Source: Acidimicrobiia bacterium
Lineage (GTDB): Bacteria; Actinomycetota; Acidimicrobiia; Acidimicrobiales; SZUA-35
DNA: 7,260 bases
Direction: 5' to 3'
Assembly: GCA_029857855.1 (NCBI GenBank)
Contig: JAOUGG010000106.1
Location: forward strand, 1 to 7,260
Below the pieces are notes generated by a model. The model did no database searches. It had not been told where the DNA came from and saw nothing but the letters and a program-made list of their open reading frames with translations. Made by a program: the position numbers and the translations under genes. Each line of letters begins with the position of its first letter. Within the stretch, counting starts at the first letter, position 1. Below, in pieces: positions 6,129 to 7,260 of the stretch.

Positions 6129-7250
6129 CTAGGACGGCGTCTCGTCCGGTGCCCAGATTTCCCAGACACGGCGTCGCAGGTCTTCGAACCTACCCTCTGC
6201 GATCGCGGTTCGCATCCGCTCGGTCAGATCGGCCAGCCAGGCCAGATTATGGAGCGTGATGATCCGCCCGGCCGTGGGCTCGTTGGTCACGAGCAGGTGC
6301 CGGATGTAGGCCCGGGAGTACCTCGATGACAGCGGATGGTCGAAGTCGGGATCGATCGGCCCGTCGTCGCGGGAGAACCGCAGATTCCGGAGGTTCAACC
6401 GCCCCTGCGAGGTGAGGGCCGTACCGTGGCGGGCCAGTCGCGTCGGGAGCACACAGTCGAACATGTCGATGCCGTTGTGCACCGCTTCGATCAGGCCGAC
6501 CGGGTCGCCGAGGCCCATGAAATAGCGGGGCTGGTCGACGGGTAGGGCACCGGTACTGGCCGAGAGGGCGGGCACCATTTCGGGGCGGCTCTCCCCCACC
6601 GACAGCCCGCCAACGGCGTAGCCGTCGAAGCCGATGGCCACGGTACGCTCCGCCGACTCGGCCCGCAGATCCAGCTCGGTGCCGCCCTGCACGATGCCGA
6701 ACTGGGCCTGATCGGCCCGGTTGTGGGCCGCCCGACAGCGCTCGGCCCACCGCAACGTCAACTCCAGCTCACTGCGGAGCTGTTTGTGGGACGCCGGGAG
6801 CGTCGAGCAGACGTCGAGCACCATGGCGAAGTCGGCGCCGAGCTGCTGCTGGACCTCAACGGCCCACTCGGGGCTCAACTCGACGAGGGAGCCGTCGTAC
6901 ACCGACTTGAAGGTGGCGGCCTCCTCGGTGATCTTCGGGCTGAGCGAGAAGATCTGGTAGCCGCCCGAATCGGTGAGGAGGTGGCCGTTCCAGTCCATGA
7001 ACCGGTGGAGCCCACCCAGCTCGGCGATGAGTTCGGCGCCCGGCCGTTCCATCAGGTGGTAGGTGTTGGCCAGCACGATCGGCGGCGCCAGTTGCTCGAG
7101 GTCGGCGGTGTCGAGCGTCTTGACCGCCGCTCGAGTGCCGACCGGCATGAACACCGGCGTCGGGATCTCACCCCTCGGCGTGACGATGGTTCCGGCCCGA
7201 GCCCTACCATCGGTGTGCTCGACCCGTATCCGGATCTTCGGTTCCGTCAT
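6129..7250 (-). CDS. tgt: tRNA-guanine(34) transglycosylase with a degenerate zinc site
   Basis: Full-length TGT-fold protein (373 aa). Bacterial Tgt swaps guanine 34 in GUN anticodons for preQ1, a step towards queuosine. Seen here are FMPVGTRAAVKTL (34-46), LLTDSGGYQIFSLS with Asp94 (general base, Z. mobilis Asp102), LDVC (145-148) with Asp146, FGIVQGG with Gln188, YAVGGLSVGE (211-220), and DMFDCVLPTRLARHG with the nucleophile Asp265 (Z. mobilis Asp280). The region that normally reads CxCxxC before YSRAYIRHL instead reads F-D-H-P-L-S (303-308). All three zinc cysteines are therefore lost, while the fourth ligand position, His334 in LHNL, stays. The frame is clean on both sides, so this is substitution rather than frameshift. 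The usual Glu after the substrate Asp is Val147. The ATG at 7250 has GGAG five bases upstream; the stop is TAG. Preceding genes, perhaps queA, lie outside the window. Function in tRNA modification is likely; the exact base used is not shown. Confidence 0.92.
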   Translation of the reverse strand: MTEPKIRIRVEHTDGRARAGTIVTPRGEIPTPVFMPVGTRAAVKTLDTADLEQLAPPIVLANTYHLMERPGAELIAELGGLHRFMDWNGHLLTDSGGYQIFSLSPKITEEAATFKSVYDGSLVELSPEWAVEVQQQLGADFAMVLDVCSTLPASHKQLRSELELTLRWAERCRAAHNRADQAQFGIVQGGTELDLRAESAERTVAIGFDGYAVGGLSVGESRPEMVPALSASTGALPVDQPRYFMGLGDPVGLIEAVHNGIDMFDCVLPTRLARHGTALTSQGRLNLRNLRFSRDDGPIDPDFDHPLSSRYSRAYIRHLLVTNEPTAGRIITLHNLAWLADLTERMRTAIAEGRFEDLRRRVWEIWAPDETPS

Positions 7251-7255
7251 GCGAT

Positions 7256-7259
7256 CTCC
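7256..7259 (-). promoter_or_regulatory. Ribosome binding site of tgt
   Basis: GGAG lies five bases before the ATG at 7250, which fixes this start. It is the last readable element at the window edge. Confidence 0.7.
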
Positions 7260-7260
7260 G

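Noticed and set aside
1..7260. CRISPR arrays, insertion sequences, integrase genes, rRNA or defence genes
   Set aside because: Reading both strands shows no spaced direct repeats, no transposase motifs and no such genes. The window is a compact housekeeping cluster.

Overview
The window comes from a high-GC bacterium, most likely an actinomycete-type organism (Actinomycetota). I lean towards the class Acidimicrobiia, but the sequence alone does not prove this. Three things support the actinobacterial reading. Codons end mostly in G or C. SecD carries the ADSN-type and SecF the SLYDTVVVYDK-type membrane motifs, where proteobacteria have AVDAN and the NDTVVIFDR type. SecD also has a long low-complexity insert in its exported domain. 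All recognisable genes lie on the minus strand, so the biological reading order runs from the right end to the left.

Layout in transcription order: tgt (7250-6129, tRNA-guanine transglycosylase), a 159-base gap, yajC (5969-5697), secD (5697-3901), secF (3904-2795), a 140-base gap with a likely promoter and hairpins, relA/spoT-type bifunctional Rel (2654-402), and a partial unknown gene (358-1) that runs off the left edge. yajC, secD and secF are chained by stop/start overlaps of 1 and 4 bases (TGATG and ATGA), so they are almost certainly translated from one message. They encode the accessory subcomplex of the Sec translocon, which uses proton-motive force to pull exported proteins across the membrane. 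tgt next to yajC-secDF is a widespread bacterial arrangement. relA close behind secF is typical of actinobacteria, although the apt gene usually found between them is absent here.

Most of the window is conserved housekeeping DNA; I did not find a clearly new multi-gene system. The most striking observation is in Tgt. The catalytic aspartates and substrate-loop motifs are intact, but all three cysteines of the structural zinc site are replaced (Phe303, His305, Ser308), while the fourth ligand, His334, remains. Other points are: an 11-base stretch before yajC perfectly complementary to the usual 16S rRNA 3' end, sitting beside two mutually exclusive hairpins; a perfect GC hairpin at the predicted 5' end of the relA transcript; a roughly 100-residue Ser/Thr/Asp-rich insert in SecD, whose only four cysteines all lie in the exported domain; and an unrecognised protein after relA.
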